Source of the DNA: Portulaca oleracea
Lineage: Eukaryota > Streptophyta > Magnoliopsida > Caryophyllales > Portulacaceae
Direction: 5' to 3'
Assembly: GCA_029582165.1 (NCBI GenBank)
Contig: CM055881.1
Span: forward strand, 24,657,594-24,721,593
DNA: 64,000 nucleotides
The notes under the pieces are model-generated. The model did no database searches. It was not told where the DNA came from and was given only the letters and a program-made list of their open reading frames with translations. The position numbers and the translations under genes are program-made. Shown in pieces: positions 11,489-23,160 of the stretch (the first letter of the stretch is position 1; each line of letters begins with the position of its first letter).

Positions 11489-12720
11489 TTGGAATCGATA
11501 GATACAATTTTTGATGAGATTAGGTTCTCTTCAATTCCTAGACCTAAAGATATAATTCAAGATATTGTTCCTCCTATTGAGCCTTGTGCTGAAAATCATG
11601 AGGATATTTCATTACAAGATGATCTTCCAAGTCATGACGTTATTCATGATGAAGAAGATGAAAGTATTGAATTAAGAAGGTGTAAAAGATCAAGGCGACC
11701 AAAGAATTTTGGCTTGGACTTCTATGAATATTTGGTAGAAGGTTCAAGGGACTTAGTTAAAAGTGAGATCCTATATATGTATGACATAGATAATGATCCA
11801 AAGACATTTAAAGAAGCTATGCAATCTCATGATTCTTTTTTGTGGAAAGAAGTGGTACAAGAGGAGATTGATTCTATAAGGGAAAACAATGTTTGGGTAT
11901 TGGTTGATCTTACTCCGGGAAATAAACCAATTACCTCTAAATAGATTTTTAAAAGGTAAAGAAGAGTAGATGGTACTGTTGAGAGGTATAAAGCCCGATT
12001 TGTTGTAAGGGGTTTTACTCAAAAATATGGTATTGACTACTTTGATACATATGCACCGGTAGCTAGGATAGCCTCAATACGTGTGTTGTTGGCTTTAGCA
12101 ACTATCCATAAGTAAGTAATCCATCAAATGGATGTCAAGACGACATTCTTAAATGGAGAACTAGAAGAGGATGTGTATATGGAATAACCCGAAGGGTTTG
12201 TTGTTGAAGGTCAAGAAAAGAAAGTATGTAAACTTATAAGGTCCTTGTATGGACTTAAGCAAGCACCTAAGCAATGGCATCAAAAGTTTGATGAAGTAGT
12301 GCTTTCAAGTGGTTATAAGATCTATGAACCAGTTAAGCGCATATACTATAAGTTTGAGAATGGTAAAGGAGTGATTATATGCCTATACGTTGATGACATG
12401 TTGATCTTTGGGACCGACATGGAATAAGTTAATAATGCCTAAGAGTTTCTATCCTCTAAGTTCTCTATGAAGGATATAGGAGAAGCGGATGTAATTCTTG
12501 GTATTAAAATCATTAGAAATGACGATGGGATAAGTTTATATCAAGAGCATTACATTGAGAAAATTTTGGACAAGTTCGGAGGTAAGAATATAACTCCGGT
12601 AATAACACCTTACGATCCAAGTAAGAAACTAGAGAAAAACATAGGTTCTCCAGTTGATCAACTTGAATATTCTAAGGAGATAGGAAGTCTCATGTATGTT
12701 ATGACAAGTACAAGGGTAGA
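11489..12720 (+). pseudogene. Copia reverse transcriptase
   Basis: The linker RRCKRSRRPKNFGLDFYEYL (about 11675-11735) precedes the RVT_2 domain. Its motifs are EAMQSHDSFLWKEVVQEEID (11815-11875), [35 protein letters not shown] (about 11995-12050), VYGLKQAPKQWHQKFDE (12245-12290) and the intact catalytic loop LYVDDMLIFGTDME (12385-12425). Stops at 11942, near 12113, 12185 and 12425 break the frame. The domain then continues MKDIGEADVILGIKIIR (12467). The retained YVDD loop suggests younger decay than in the gypsy copy at the left of the window. Confidence 0.9.
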
Positions 12721-13300
12721 TATTGCTTATGCAATTGGAAAGTTGAGTAGATATACAAGTAATCCAAGTAATATTCATTGGTTTGCTATTCGGATAGTAC
12801 TAAAATATCTAGCCGGTACTAAAAGTTTTCAACTCACTTATAAGGGAGAACCTTCGGTACTAGAAGGTTTATTCGGATGCGAGTTAGATAAATAAAGAAG
12901 ATTATACTTCTAACACAAGATGGGTGTTCCTGTTAGAAGGAGGAGTGATTTCTTGGGGATCCAATAAACAAGCTAATATAACATACTCCACTATGGCTTC
13001 GGAATTAGTGGCATTATATGCTGCATGTAAGGAAGCACAATGGTTAAGGAATTTGTTATTGGAAATACCTATTTGGTATAAGCCAATGGCTCCTATTGCA
13101 ATTCATTGTGATAGCAAGACTACTCTTGATGTTGTATATAATCATGTCTACAATGGTAAGTCAAGGCACATTGGTTTAAGACATGCTTATATACATCAAC
13201 TAATGAGATGGAGTAGTGACTTTAAGATTTATCAAATCAAAAGAAAACTTAGTTGATCCTTTAACTAAAGGATTATCTAGAAAATTGATAAAAACATACT
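12721..13300 (+). pseudogene. Copia RNase H
   Basis: Motifs SRYTSNPSNIHWFAIRIVLK (about 12755-12812) and LAGTKSFQLTYKGE lead into RNase H. After a frameshift the domain resumes with GGVISWGSNKQANITYSTMA (12940-13000), SELVALYAACKEAQWLRNLL with the catalytic Glu, and IAIHCDSKTTLDVVYN (13095-13145) with the catalytic Asp; SRHIGLRHAYIHQL follows. It ends with an LVDPLTKGLSRK-like tail at about 13250-13285 after another frameshift. It would degrade the RNA strand during reverse transcription. Confidence 0.88.
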
Positions 13301-13913
13301 TCAAAAGGGATGGGTTTAAGTGTAGCTCAAGGTTCTACTAATCACAACAAAGATTCAACTTTACAAATTGGAACAACACCAATTCCTAAAGTTCAAGTGA
13401 GTACAGAGTTGTCAAATTAGTAGGAAGCATCAATATTATAATCCCAAGGTCAAGAGATGCTTAGAAATATGTAATGACAAGAGGTTGAGTAGTGATACTC
13501 TTAATAGACTTTGTGGAAGCCTAATTACAGGGGCGGTATATTACAAAGTTCACCTATGTAAGTATTATGTGTGGCCGTATAAAAGAGCTATGAGCTAGAG
13601 TTCCAAAACACTTATAAAGGATAACGACACAAGGTCGGATAGTAGTGTCAGGTATTAACACTTAAGATTTAAAACGTATGTGTATTATAAGTATAGTTGA
13701 TCAGTATAAATCCAAAGTTCAAATAGATGTCTACTTTGAGATTTAGATTCAATTTTTGCTTATATATACTAAATGCAAAGTTCAAAGAGAAATCTACTTT
13801 TCATTAGGCATACACTTTGTGTGTTTCTCGGGTGATTATAAGTCAAGGTATATCTCAAATGGCGGGGTATTTTTCTCCTTAAGTAAGATCATATCAAATA
13901 GTTTCATATTCCT

Positions 13914-13928
13914 GAAATGGCGGGGGAT
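13914..13928 (+). other. Copia polypurine tract
   Basis: AAATGGCGGGGGAT lies directly before the 3' LTR start TGTTGG, the expected place for the plus-strand primer. Confidence 0.75.
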
Positions 13929-14618
13929 TGTTGGAATTATTTCAAGAGTATAATAAGATTATATAGCATGAGAAGTCATATGATACAAGCATAAAGATCA
14001 TATATAAGGTGCGGTCTAGATCCCCCTAACCCATAAGTGCTGGTCTCCAGAAAAACAGAATTTGGTTCTATATTCAACACGTGTCATGTTGAGGCAACAC
14101 GGACCGTGTTGCTTCAACATGGACTGTGGTACGGTCAACATGGACCGTGTTGAATGCTAGAATGCAATTTTAATGCTAATAGCTATATAATCTTTATACA
14201 TTAAGTTTTAATATCATTTTTATATCCGATATTAATCTCCAACAGCTACATTTTGATTACACCTCTTGGTCAATGGACTTATTCAAGGTCATGAATCTCC
14301 ATTAACGACCCTAATTAAGTCCTTTGTACTAGGGAGCCAAGGGGGGAAAAGTCTCCTATAAATAGGAGACATTCTCAACCATTTGAGAGACCATTCGATA
14401 AATCACATCTTCTCATTCTTGTCTAGACTGCAGCTATACTTAAGTAATTCAAGTGAGAAACCATTTTTTTTTAGTGTGTTAAGTGCTAAGTTTAATCTTT
14501 TGAACATTTACGGTATAATAAATAGTTTTTAAGGAAAGTGAGTTTTGTCCACTACTCTTAGCAATATCCAAAGAGAGTTTCTATTATTTCTATACCTTCT
14601 AAGCACTTTCCTCCAACA
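13929..14618 (+). repeat. Copia 3' LTR
   Basis: 690 bp, TGTTGGAATT to CTCCAACA, matching 8635-9284. It retains a block at about 14490-14545 that is missing from the 5' LTR. The quasi-palindromes are present as CAACACGTGTCATGTTG and CAACACGGACCGTGTTG relatives near 14073-14155. The LINE frame resumes immediately after it. Confidence 0.92.
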
Positions 14619-16757
14619 GGGTCTAAGACAAGGAGATCCTCTGTCACCATACCTTTTATATTATGTATAGTAATAAATTGGAAAAGGAAGTTATGAATAA
14701 GAAAATGGGCTTCGAAATCCAACTAGCACCTAACTCAACTAAGATCTCATCCCTGTTTTAGCATATGACAGTATATTATTATGTAATGCATCGTTAAGAA
14801 CTATAACAAGACTAAAAGCAATTATAAGTAAGTTTTGTATTGACTCCAACCTACTGGCCAGTGAACCTCCATAAGACATCATTGGCATTCTCAAAAAATA
14901 CGACAAGACAACTAAAGGAAACTATTAAAGCAATTCTTAATATCCCAATAGTAGACTCTATAGGAAAGTACCTAGGATCGATGTCGATTAAACCTAGGTC
15001 GTATAAACAAAAAAATTTTTTTGTTGAAATCATTCAAAATGCAACAAATAGAATGACTGTGTTGAAGGCCAATGTACTCTCCAAAGCATGAAGAGTTGTG
15101 TTAATACATTATAATCTTGAGCCCCTGCCAACTCATACAATGCAGTGCTTTAAGTTACCAAAATATGTACGCGTGCACCACCTTAGATGGAACTAATAGG
15201 AATTTCTTCTGTTGAAAAGATCGAAACAGGAAATTAAGGTCGATGACTGCAGGGGACATGATTTTTACCCCAAATGATTTTGGTGGTCTAGGGGTTAGAA
15301 AGGTAGAAATTATTAATATATCTTTTCAATGCAAATTGGCTCGGAAATTTTAAATGAGGAGGGACTTTGGGCCCAATTAATGAGGAAAAAATATCTTCGT
15401 AAGTGTGACTTCTTCCACTGTAATTAATAGTAGACCCCAAGATTCTTCCGTATGGAAATCAATTCTAAAACAAGACATATTATAAAGAAAGGGCTGAGAT
15501 GGTAATAGGAAACAGGAAATGTGTTATATTTTTGCAGGATAGATGGATGGATAGCAAGTCACTCTTAGAAATAATGAATCCATATACAAACCATATGGAA
15601 AATTTAGAAATCACTGTAGATAAGTTCATATAATCGGGAATTGGATAGGATGTGGAAAAAATGAGAGAGATAAATGATCAAAATATCATACAAAGAATCT
15701 TTGGTATCCCGATTCCATGTGAGAATACCATCGATGAATTATGTTGGGGCCTCATGGGATAGGGAGAATTCACAACTAAAATAACAACCTAAATAGTTTA
15801 ACAATGTGATTATAGGTCTCAAAAATGGTAGTTCAACTAGATTTGGAAACTTGATATTCCACTAAAAGATAAAATCTTCATTTGGCAAAGTCTATAGAAT
15901 GGAAACCTTACAAGGAGGAATCTCCTTCGTAGAGGGATAAATTTGGACCCCCTTTACCCTACCTGACAAGAGGACATTAAAACTAATGATAATTTATTCT
16001 CATGATAACTTTTTCTAGGAGTGTCTCGTTGCAAAACGAATTTGGACGTTGGTAAGCCAACACCAGTGGTTATCTTTAGAGCCCCTCGGAATCATACTAC
16101 TCACGTTATAGAACAACTACTCACTACCTTGCGGAATTTTGGGGTTGAAAACTATGTAACTCGTGGAGCCTTCCTAATGTAGATTATCTGGAACAACATG
16201 AACGATGTAGTATTTAGAAACATTATTTACAACCCTCTAGAAACCTCATTCGAGCAAAACGAGATGCAACCGAATGAAAGATTAGAAATAAAATAAACAG
16301 ATATGGCAGGGAGGCTAGGTACAATGATCAAGGGGGAGAGTCTACGTACATACAAAATCGTGAGATGGCAAGCACCCTCGAGAGGCAGCAAAAAACTAAA
16401 CTTCGATAGATCCTGCATTCACAACTCGACTGCATATACATAGAAGGTGACAATCTTGTTATAACTCAAGCAAGAGCTAGTTAAGATGATTGGTTATGGG
16501 AATTCACCCATCCTTATGGCAGAAGCAAGAGCACTCCGTGATTGTCTTATTGAGCAGAAAATTAGGTTATACACACATCTACAAGAAGGTGACAATCTTG
16601 TTATAACTCAAGCAATGCGTGGTTGCTTTACGATTCCCTGGTAGATAAGACGGTTGGTAGGTGACCCCCGAGAAGCAATCTCACACATCTTCTGAGAAGC
16701 AAATCGTGTAGTGGACTAGCTATCAAAAAAAGCACATCAAGTGCCCGGAGCTTGAAT
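14619..16757 (+). pseudogene. LINE A ORF2, right part: RT end, zf-RVT, RNase H
   Basis: Directly after the copia LTR the plus strand reads GLRQGDPLSPYLL, the motif following the FFKP segment at 8610. It continues through an RT thumb (IPIVDSIGKYLGSMSIKP, 14935-14995; FFVEIIQNATNRM, 15020-15056), a GDHFI/zf-RVT region with many stops (15300-15990), and an RNase H domain. The last shows LMAEARALRDCLIEQKI (16515-16565), EGDNLVITQAM (16585-16618) and a REANRVVDWLSKKAHQ-like end (16697-16745). A 32-bp segment at 16442-16473 is repeated at 16583-16614, so the RNase H interior is rearranged. No poly(A) tail was identified. Confidence 0.8.
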
Positions 16758-17594
16758 ACGGAACCAGATAGATAGTATGGAATTTAAACTAATTTTGTAT
16801 GAAGATAGGGTGGGACGATTTGTTGTGAGAAGAAATCCTTAACCATACTAAAATTCACTTACCTGGTTAAGAACAAAAAATCCGACTATTAATGATTGTC
16901 ACCAATTAAGTTGCTTGAAAACAACTCAGTTTTGCACCATGGTACTAGAACAAAAACATAAACTTTACGTGGTAGTTTTTTCAATTTGATTTCTACCCCG
17001 ACCCCTCTCTCTATTATCTGCATCCTTCTTCCTCCTTAAAATCTCTCATCTTCTTACTATATTACATATTGATGTTGCTCCAAATTTCTTGAAATAATTA
17101 ATTATCAAGCACAATAAAGAACTAATTCTAGTAAAAATTTGAGTGTAAATTGCATAAAGTACTCTAATGAATTCCTTAATGCCATTTTTCGAGCATCCTG
17201 GACAACTTTGAAACCCAACAACCATCCTTCATTTGCAAATTTGAATATGAGTCTAAATTGCTTAATTCTTTCCTATGATTGACCCAACAAACAACCTCTT
17301 CCTTCCTCCCCGCCCCCCACCTCCCCCCCCCCCCCCCCCCATTGCTTGAAAAAAAGGTATGAAGGGTTTTGGAAGTGTTACTAAGGTTCTTCATCCTTCC
17401 TCGCTCTAGTTTTGAAAGATAGAGTAAGGTAGAGTAAGATGGAGTGATGAGGGGTGGAGTCTACCCCTTCATACTCTCCTTAACCCTCATTTTTTTAACA
17501 CCTCAAATGGGAGTGCAAGATAGACTTTAGTTTTATAGTAACATATCTTACATATAAATTATAAACATACTCTTATAAACTTTCTTAATTTCGA
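16758..17594. other. Intergenic, includes (C)n run
   Basis: No gene seen. A C-homopolymer of about 18 bases lies near 17323-17340. The sequence 17400-17520 has short inverted words (GGGGTGGAGTCTACCCC) but no clear element ends. Confidence 0.5.
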
Positions 17595-17712
17595 AAAGGA
17601 TTTCCCAAGTAAGGGTAAATTACTTGCGCTTGCAAACACATGTCCACTCTCACCATCCTTTACTTTTACAAACTCTTACTTCTATTTGTAACTTCCCTCC
17701 TAAGCAGATCCT
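17595..17712. repeat. Unknown dispersed repeat, copy 1
   Basis: This segment (CCCAAGTAAGGGTAAATTAC...CTTGCAAACAC...CTTCCCTCC) recurs in the same orientation at about 20085-20199. Upstream similarity (AAACATACTCTTATAAAC at 17562 against AAACTTACTCTTATGAAC at 19710) is interrupted in copy 2 by the fold-back element at 19729-20077. Confidence 0.6.
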
Positions 17713-17761
17713 CCAGGATCTCCTGAACAATGAATTAACTTCATAGTAAATTATGACAAGG

Positions 17762-19332
17762 TGTAGACACCAGATTTTGTACCAGAAAAGAGAGAACATA
17801 ATGGATCAAAGGGCACTAGATTTTTGATAAAAATAACTAGGCCCACAAATCTGGCCCAAGGTGCAGTCAAGCCCAAAATAGGCTGCCAAGGCTACTTGTC
17901 CTTGACTGACTCAAGCCAAGAACAGGCCGCCAAGGCCACTTGGCTTTGGCTGACCCAGAAAGCACGACCAATGCGTAGACCAGGCCCATAGATAAGAGTA
18001 TAGGCCGCGTGGCCTACACTGTCCAAATGGGGCCCAAGAATGTTGTGTAGGCCGCATGGCTTACGCAGAAACAAGAGGGGGCCCGCGCCCCGCCACGTCA
18101 TCAATCTGTGCGCAAAGCTCCTATAGGTCGCATGGCTTATGCGTTTTCAAAATCAAATTCGCGCCTCGCCTCGGTCAACAAATCTCGGGATCATAGCATT
18201 GGCGCCTATGACTCATGAATAGTCATAGTTCATGTGACCTTGAGGCTAACTAGGGGCATGAAAAGGGGTTCATGCCCCACCCGGCCGCCCCCCTTCCTTC
18301 CATGATCATACCATCTCATCCCCCAATGAATACTCCCCCCCCCCCCCAATTTCATTACCAAATTCATCAACAATCCCTGTCAACTTCTCTCTCAAAAATC
18401 CAATCTCATCCCTCATCGTTCTCACATAAACTCTCGAAGTTATCGCGGTAACGATACTTGAAGAGACCCGACACATCTATTTTGGTTCTTCGTCCTCTTG
18501 TCTTGCACTACTTTGTGAGCAAGCAAGGTTTGATCATTCATTTATTCATCATCTTGTAACCATGTAATCATATCGTTGATCATCCAAGTGCAAATTAGTT
18601 TGTAAATGAACATCCAACCTGAATGACATGAATATAACATCGTGAAATATTTTAAACTTCTGCCCGCTCTCTTTCATTTAATTTCGATTTTAGTAGAGTC
18701 TGTTTTTCAATGATGCGAGTACGAGGGTTCTTTGACCCTTGAACTCGTAACCTTACCCCCGAGCTCAAAATTCGGGTCGTAGACCGGAGTTTTTATTGTT
18801 TTCTTGGTTCGTTGATTTCCTTAAATCAACTGGCAACTCTTTTTGCGTCTTAACCTGCATAACACACCTCTTGCATTCCTCATTTTAGTTTAACCAGATG
18901 GGTCAATATCTCTCTCAGAATCCATGTTGAAGAGCCAACCGAGGATAAATAGGAGTAGAACCCAACTAAGGCTAAGCGACGTTGACTGGTTTCTAACCCC
19001 TTTCTCTTGGGATGGGGATCAGTGGATCACTGGCCTGGTCCTTGCCAAGGCTGCGTGGCCTAGGGATTAACATAGTGACCCCGATGTCCCTTTTTGGCCA
19101 TAATGTGGATCCGAGGCAAATAAGATTTGGCATCTTCAAACGGGAATAGTTGAGCTTTAAGTACGTGAATTCGCATACGTAGGATACATAAAGGATCGAA
19201 AAAAAGGGTTTTATTTAAAGAGAAAAAATATCCTTATTTAAGGATTAAGCAACCTTAGTCGACTCTCAATCATAACCTAAGTAGCGCAACAGGAAAAAGG
19301 TGTACGTATCACCCTTTTCCCGGGGTCCTACA
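17762..19332 (+). mobile_element. Tat-type (Ty3/gypsy) LTR with primer site
   Basis: Starts TGTAGACACCAGATTTTGT and ends GGGGTCCTACA, followed by AATTGGCGACTTCACTAGGG. This start, end and primer-site combination is characteristic of the Tat/Ogre branch of plant Ty3/gypsy elements. The LTR is about 1.57 kb and contains a C-homopolymer near 18334-18347. No gag, pol or second LTR follows, so this is the left end of a truncated copy. The 5' flank gives no usable target duplication because the other end is missing. Confidence 0.75.
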
Positions 19333-19334
19333 AA

Positions 19335-19353
19335 TTGGCGACTTCACTAGGGA
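19335..19353 (+). other. Primer-binding site, Tat type
   Basis: TTGGCGACTTCACTAGGGA, two to three bases after the LTR end. It closely resembles the TGGCGACTCCACTGGGGA primer site known from Tat/Ogre elements, with two substitutions. Confidence 0.75.
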
Positions 19354-19700
19354 CTTAAACTTAAAAAGAGGGTAAAACTTGAAAAATCGATTTGTTGTGA
19401 AATTATAAAAGGGAGAAAATTGATTTGTTTCACGATTTTACTATACTTTTAGGCATCTTGCATACCAGGCTACTCCTTGGTCTTTTGACATGGTAGCACA
19501 CAAGCGTTAGTTTAGGATTAACCTAGGATTTATCCCAAGAGCGAACAACCACTACTTGTGTGATGCACTCTACATCGCCACGATTTGGTCTCTCTCTCTC
19601 ACACACACACATCAGAGAGAGAAAGAGAGAATGGGTATAGAGCTAATGTATGAGTGTAATACCTTGTCATTGTATTACATATAATATTAAAGGGCAAATA
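19354..19700 (+). other. Untranslated leader of the truncated Tat element
   Basis: Sequence such as GGTCTTTTGACATGGTAGCA (19471) is typical of the leader between primer site and gag in this group. A (CT)n(CA)n(GA)n compound simple repeat lies at about 19588-19632, near where the element is lost. Confidence 0.45.
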
Positions 19701-19728
19701 TGTCAATTAAAACTTACTCTTATGAACT

Positions 19729-20077
19729 CAAAAATTACTCTGAGGTACCCTAATTTTTGGTGAAATGTGTTTCTGGTACCTCAACTTTTCAAAACTAATT
19801 TTGAGGTACCCTTACTTTTTGGGTTAGTAATTATTTGGTGCTTTTCTGGCCATTAATTTTATTAAGTGACCAAAATGCCCTTGTTCTTCCCTTCTTGAAG
19901 AAATACCCTTGAAGAAGAAGAATGAGGGTATTTCGATCACTTAATAAAATTAATGGCCGGAAAAACACCAAATAATTACTAACCCAAAAAGTAAGGGCAC
20001 CTCAAAATTTGTTTTGAAAAGTTGGGTACCGAAAAATAGTTTTCTCAAATATTGGGGTACCTTTGAGTAATTTTTTG
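19729..20077. mobile_element. Fold-back element (inverted repeat, arms about 165 bp)
   Basis: The left arm (AAATTACTCTGAGGTACCC... to about 19890) is the imperfect reverse complement of the right arm (about 19920-20077, ending GGGGTACCTTTGAGTAATTT). The best matching core is CTTACTTTTTGGGTTAGTAA with TTACTAACCCAAAAAGTAAG. The loop is about 30 bp of GAAGAAGAA-type sequence. No ORF. It interrupts copy 2 of the dispersed repeat described at 17595-17712. Confidence 0.85.
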
Positions 20078-20084
20078 CTTTTAA

Positions 20085-20199
20085 CTGAGTTCCCAAGCAA
20101 AGGTAAATAGTTTACCCTTGCAAACACTCTCATATCCTCACCTTCCTTTACTCTTATGAACTTCTACCCTCCTTTCTAACTCCCTTCCGAAGCGAACCC
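20085..20199. repeat. Unknown dispersed repeat, copy 2
   Basis: Direct-orientation relative of 17595-17712, ending CTAACTCCCTTCCGAAGCGA. It is abutted by the Tourist-like MITE at its right edge. Confidence 0.6.
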
Positions 20200-20202
20200 T
20201 AA

Positions 20203-20467
20203 GGGTCTGTTTGGACCTAGGAAAATAGGGTGGAAAAAAAATCTCATGGAAAAAAAAAATTAGGGGGAAATTTTTTTGGGGTAAAGTGAAATTTTTCTAT
20301 AACTTGGTTTAAGTAAAATTTTAAAGAAAAAAATTGATTTTCCATTCAATTTTCTTTTCCTTGTTTGGTTTGAGAAAAAATGCATGGAAAAATAAAATTT
20401 GCATGGAAACTTATAAATGTCAAGTTTCATTTTTATAGATCACGTGATGTGATTTGAGGGAGAGAGC

Positions 20468-20505
<38 letters not shown>

Positions 20506-20739
20506 CGAGAGAGCCGTCAGAGACGAAGAAGAAAAATGTTGACTTTTAGATGCAAAATTTTTTTCTCAACTTTCCTTTCATTTTTAAGGGAAAAGTTTTT
20601 GTTCTTTGTTTCCCCAAATTTTCCATGTAGTTTTCCAACTATTTTTTTTTCAATTCATTTTTCTTCAATCCAAATAAAGGAAAAATTATCATTTTCCAAA
20701 TTTTTTTTCCATGTTATTTTCCTAGGTTCAAACAGACCC
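20203..20739. mobile_element. Tourist-like (PIF/Harbinger) MITE
   Basis: The termini GGGTCTGTTTGGACCTAGGA and TCCTAGGTTCAAACAGACCC form an inverted repeat of about 24 bp. Both sides are flanked by TAA (20200-20202 and 20740-20742), the target duplication class of PIF/Harbinger elements. Length 537 bp. A (GA)n tract lies at about 20466-20503. The short ORF at 20536-20742 runs through the right TIR and is not a gene. Confidence 0.85.
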
Positions 20740-20742
20740 TAA

Positions 20743-22410
20743 AGGTCGCCTGACATTGGATGCCAGTCCAATGGGTTGTCACTTTCGGGCTCTCCCTTTG
20801 ATGTTATCGTTATATTCGATTGAATTATTCGATTGAATTATTTTAGTTTGCAAATTAAATTTACAAATGCAAGATTGATAAAATTGTTAGTGTTTTCTTG
20901 TCCATATTTAAAGCTTAAGTCACCTCATTCGACTCTTAATTTAAATAGCACAACGAGATCAATTTCCTATAAACTGTGACATCTATTATTGTGACCTATT
21001 TTCATTTATATATAAGCTTATTATTGGATTACTATCCAACGTCTCGGTAATAGTACCGGCCTCAAGAAACGTCTTGGTAATATAAATACGGTGTGAAGAT
21101 CTTAGCTTGTTTATCCCAGCTGGAAATGTAGATGATGTACATGTACATACAGCCATCCAGGAAAGTTATAGACCAAAGTAATGCTTGCATTAAAATTGTG
21201 CCCTTTATTAAATCTTATTCGAAATCTAAAGATACGATGGAACGTACATGAATTGGAGGGGAAATTGTGGACACTTGCTCGGTTGAGGGAATGAGTCTAA
21301 TCCAAAGTATAGAGGAAGACAATGGAGAGTTTTGGAGGATATGGTAGCAAAGTTTGTCCATGTCCCCTCACCCTGCGTATTGACATGTGACAAGCCTTAC
21401 TGTTGCTTCATATTCGGCTCTACAACTCCATTGGCCTGTGTCGGCCTTCCTGAGGGTCCCCTCCCCACCTATCAAATCTCTCTTCTCCTGATGTTCCAGT
21501 TAATATAACTCTGAAAAAAAGAGAGAGGGTTAGCTTCATCTTACTTGGGCCATTAGTAATGTTTAGTTACTTTGCTGGGGAGGGACCATGTACCGTATGT
21601 TAAGTTCTTCATCTTTCATATAGATATACCTACCTAGAGTTTTCAATACAAAATCAATTAGCTTGTGTAATTTTTGTGGGTGAGAAATTTGCATGAGCTA
21701 CCAATCTATAGATATAAGGCAAATGGTAACAGGTTTTCTCTCCAATCACTTGAATTGGTGAAAAGGATTGGGAAACAAATACTTATTGCACAATCAAATA
21801 AGGTTGCGTCTTACTTACTAGTTTGGATACTAATCAATCTATTTAGCATGTTTTCTTGGTCTACAATGAGTAAATTAAAATGTTTATTATTAAAAAATGA
21901 TGCTCCAATATTAGTCTAAGCGGATTTGATGAATTTTGATTTAATAAATGGAAGGAAAATGATAAATGTCTTAGGCTAGACATATATTAAGTGTCTTGTC
22001 ATAGTATAAAACATATATATATTTGTAAATTAAATTGAAAAAAAAATTACGTGATTGACTTCTATAACTATAACAATATATATAAATGGTATAAAATCAC
22101 ACTTTTATCTATATTTTTCATATTTTACAAAAAAAACGTTTAAAATATGCCCAACGGATAGGGTTCATTCGTTAGGGTGTCAATTTTAATTGTTGGCGTA
22201 GCCAACACATTCCAAGCTTTTTATAATTAATAATTAATAGTATTTGTCAAAAAAAATTAGAGTTAAAAATGTGTCTTGCCCCAAGACACATGTCATCACT
22301 CTAAATTAAAGCTACTAGTTTGTTAAATATATTTACTTTTAGATGAAAATTTTAGATGCTTTTGTACATGGTGAGCACTTGCTTAAAAATGAATCAAAAA
22401 ATAAAACAAA
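20743..22410. other. Intergenic, nothing recognised
   Basis: No domain, tRNA or terminal repeats could be supported. The ORF at 21674-21919 has no recognisable motif. Confidence 0.5.
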
Positions 22411-23160
22411 AAACGTGTCGTCATATTTTGGTGTAATAATTATAAGGGCCCTATATTTTCAAAAATAACTGAGAGATGACATTATATTTGATGAAAAAAT
22501 TTGGAAAGGACATTCAGGCATTTTTCTAGCCGAAAAACGACTGAAGCATTTAATGATGTGTTTAATGTGGATTAAGTGTTTGATAAGTTTGATTAACTTC
22601 ATTAAAGAGGGTAAAACAAAAAGAAAAAAAAAGTGAGCATAATTAAAAGCTTAACCAACCCCCCCCCCTATTTGAAAACCCAAATCAAAGTAGAGAGAGA
22701 AGACTCTCTCTTTCTTCCAGAATGAGACAGAGCAACCCAAAATGGTTAACAACTGTAATGAAAATGGGTTCACTTCAACTTCATACACCAATTCCAACCT
22801 TCAATCGTTAGAGATTCACTCTTCTTCCACTGGTTTTGTTGAGTCGCCACTTATGGTTGGATATGTGAGACAATGGCAGAACAAGGAAGATGAACGGTGT
22901 GGAAGGGAGGATGAGAGAGATGAATGTGGGAACTGGAAAATGACATTTTTAGTTATCTTTTTTGTTATCTTTTCTTTTTTGAATTTTAATCCTTTAATCT
23001 TTCATTAGATTAGTTACAGTTGACTTCTTCCTAAAACACTATTAAGCATTAAATCAGTTGATTCCTGCCATTTTTTGTCAGAAAGTTGCTTGAATGTACC
23101 TTCCAAATTTTTTCATCAAATATAATGTCACCTCTCAATTATTTTTGAAAATAAAAGCGA
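22411..23160. mobile_element. Non-autonomous long-TIR DNA element
   Basis: The block TTTTCAAAAATAACTGAGAG...ATTATATTTGATGAAAAAAT (22457-22535) returns in inverted orientation at about 23065-23151. The left TIR extends further out (TCATATTTTGGTGTAATAAT, 22421) than the preserved right TIR. The same TIR family bounds the LINE-carrying element at 58270-64000. The interior holds a small ORF, 22742-23008. No exact target duplication was found. Confidence 0.75.
22742..23008 (+). CDS. 88-codon ORF inside the long-TIR element, unknown
   Basis: ATG in good context (AAAATGG). The N-terminal half is rich in Asn and Ser; a charged stretch (KEDERCGREDERDECGNWKM) follows, then a hydrophobic C-terminus (FLVIFFVIFSFLNF) that could be a membrane anchor. 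I do not recognise a family. The layout loosely recalls the tail of plant GRF zinc-finger proteins, which end in a charged segment and a hydrophobic helix, but the GRF cysteines are absent. It may be a captured gene remnant or chance. Expression is unknown. Confidence 0.25.
   Translation: MVNNCNENGFTSTSYTNSNLQSLEIHSSSTGFVESPLMVGYVRQWQNKEDERCGREDERDECGNWKMTFLVIFFVIFSFLNFNPLIFH

Larger units (their letters stand above)
8635..14618 (+). mobile_element. Ty1/copia retrotransposon with both LTRs, inside LINE A
   Basis: Two direct repeats bound the element: 8635-9284 and 13929-14618. Both start TGTTRGAATTATTTCAAGAG and end CTCYAACA (TG...CA). The five bases before (GAGTC) and after (GGGTC) differ at one position, consistent with an old 5-bp target duplication. 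Between them the order is gag, protease, integrase, RT, RNase H, which is the copia order. All domains carry stops or frameshifts. The insertion splits a LINE reverse transcriptase, so LINE A is older. Confidence 0.93.
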
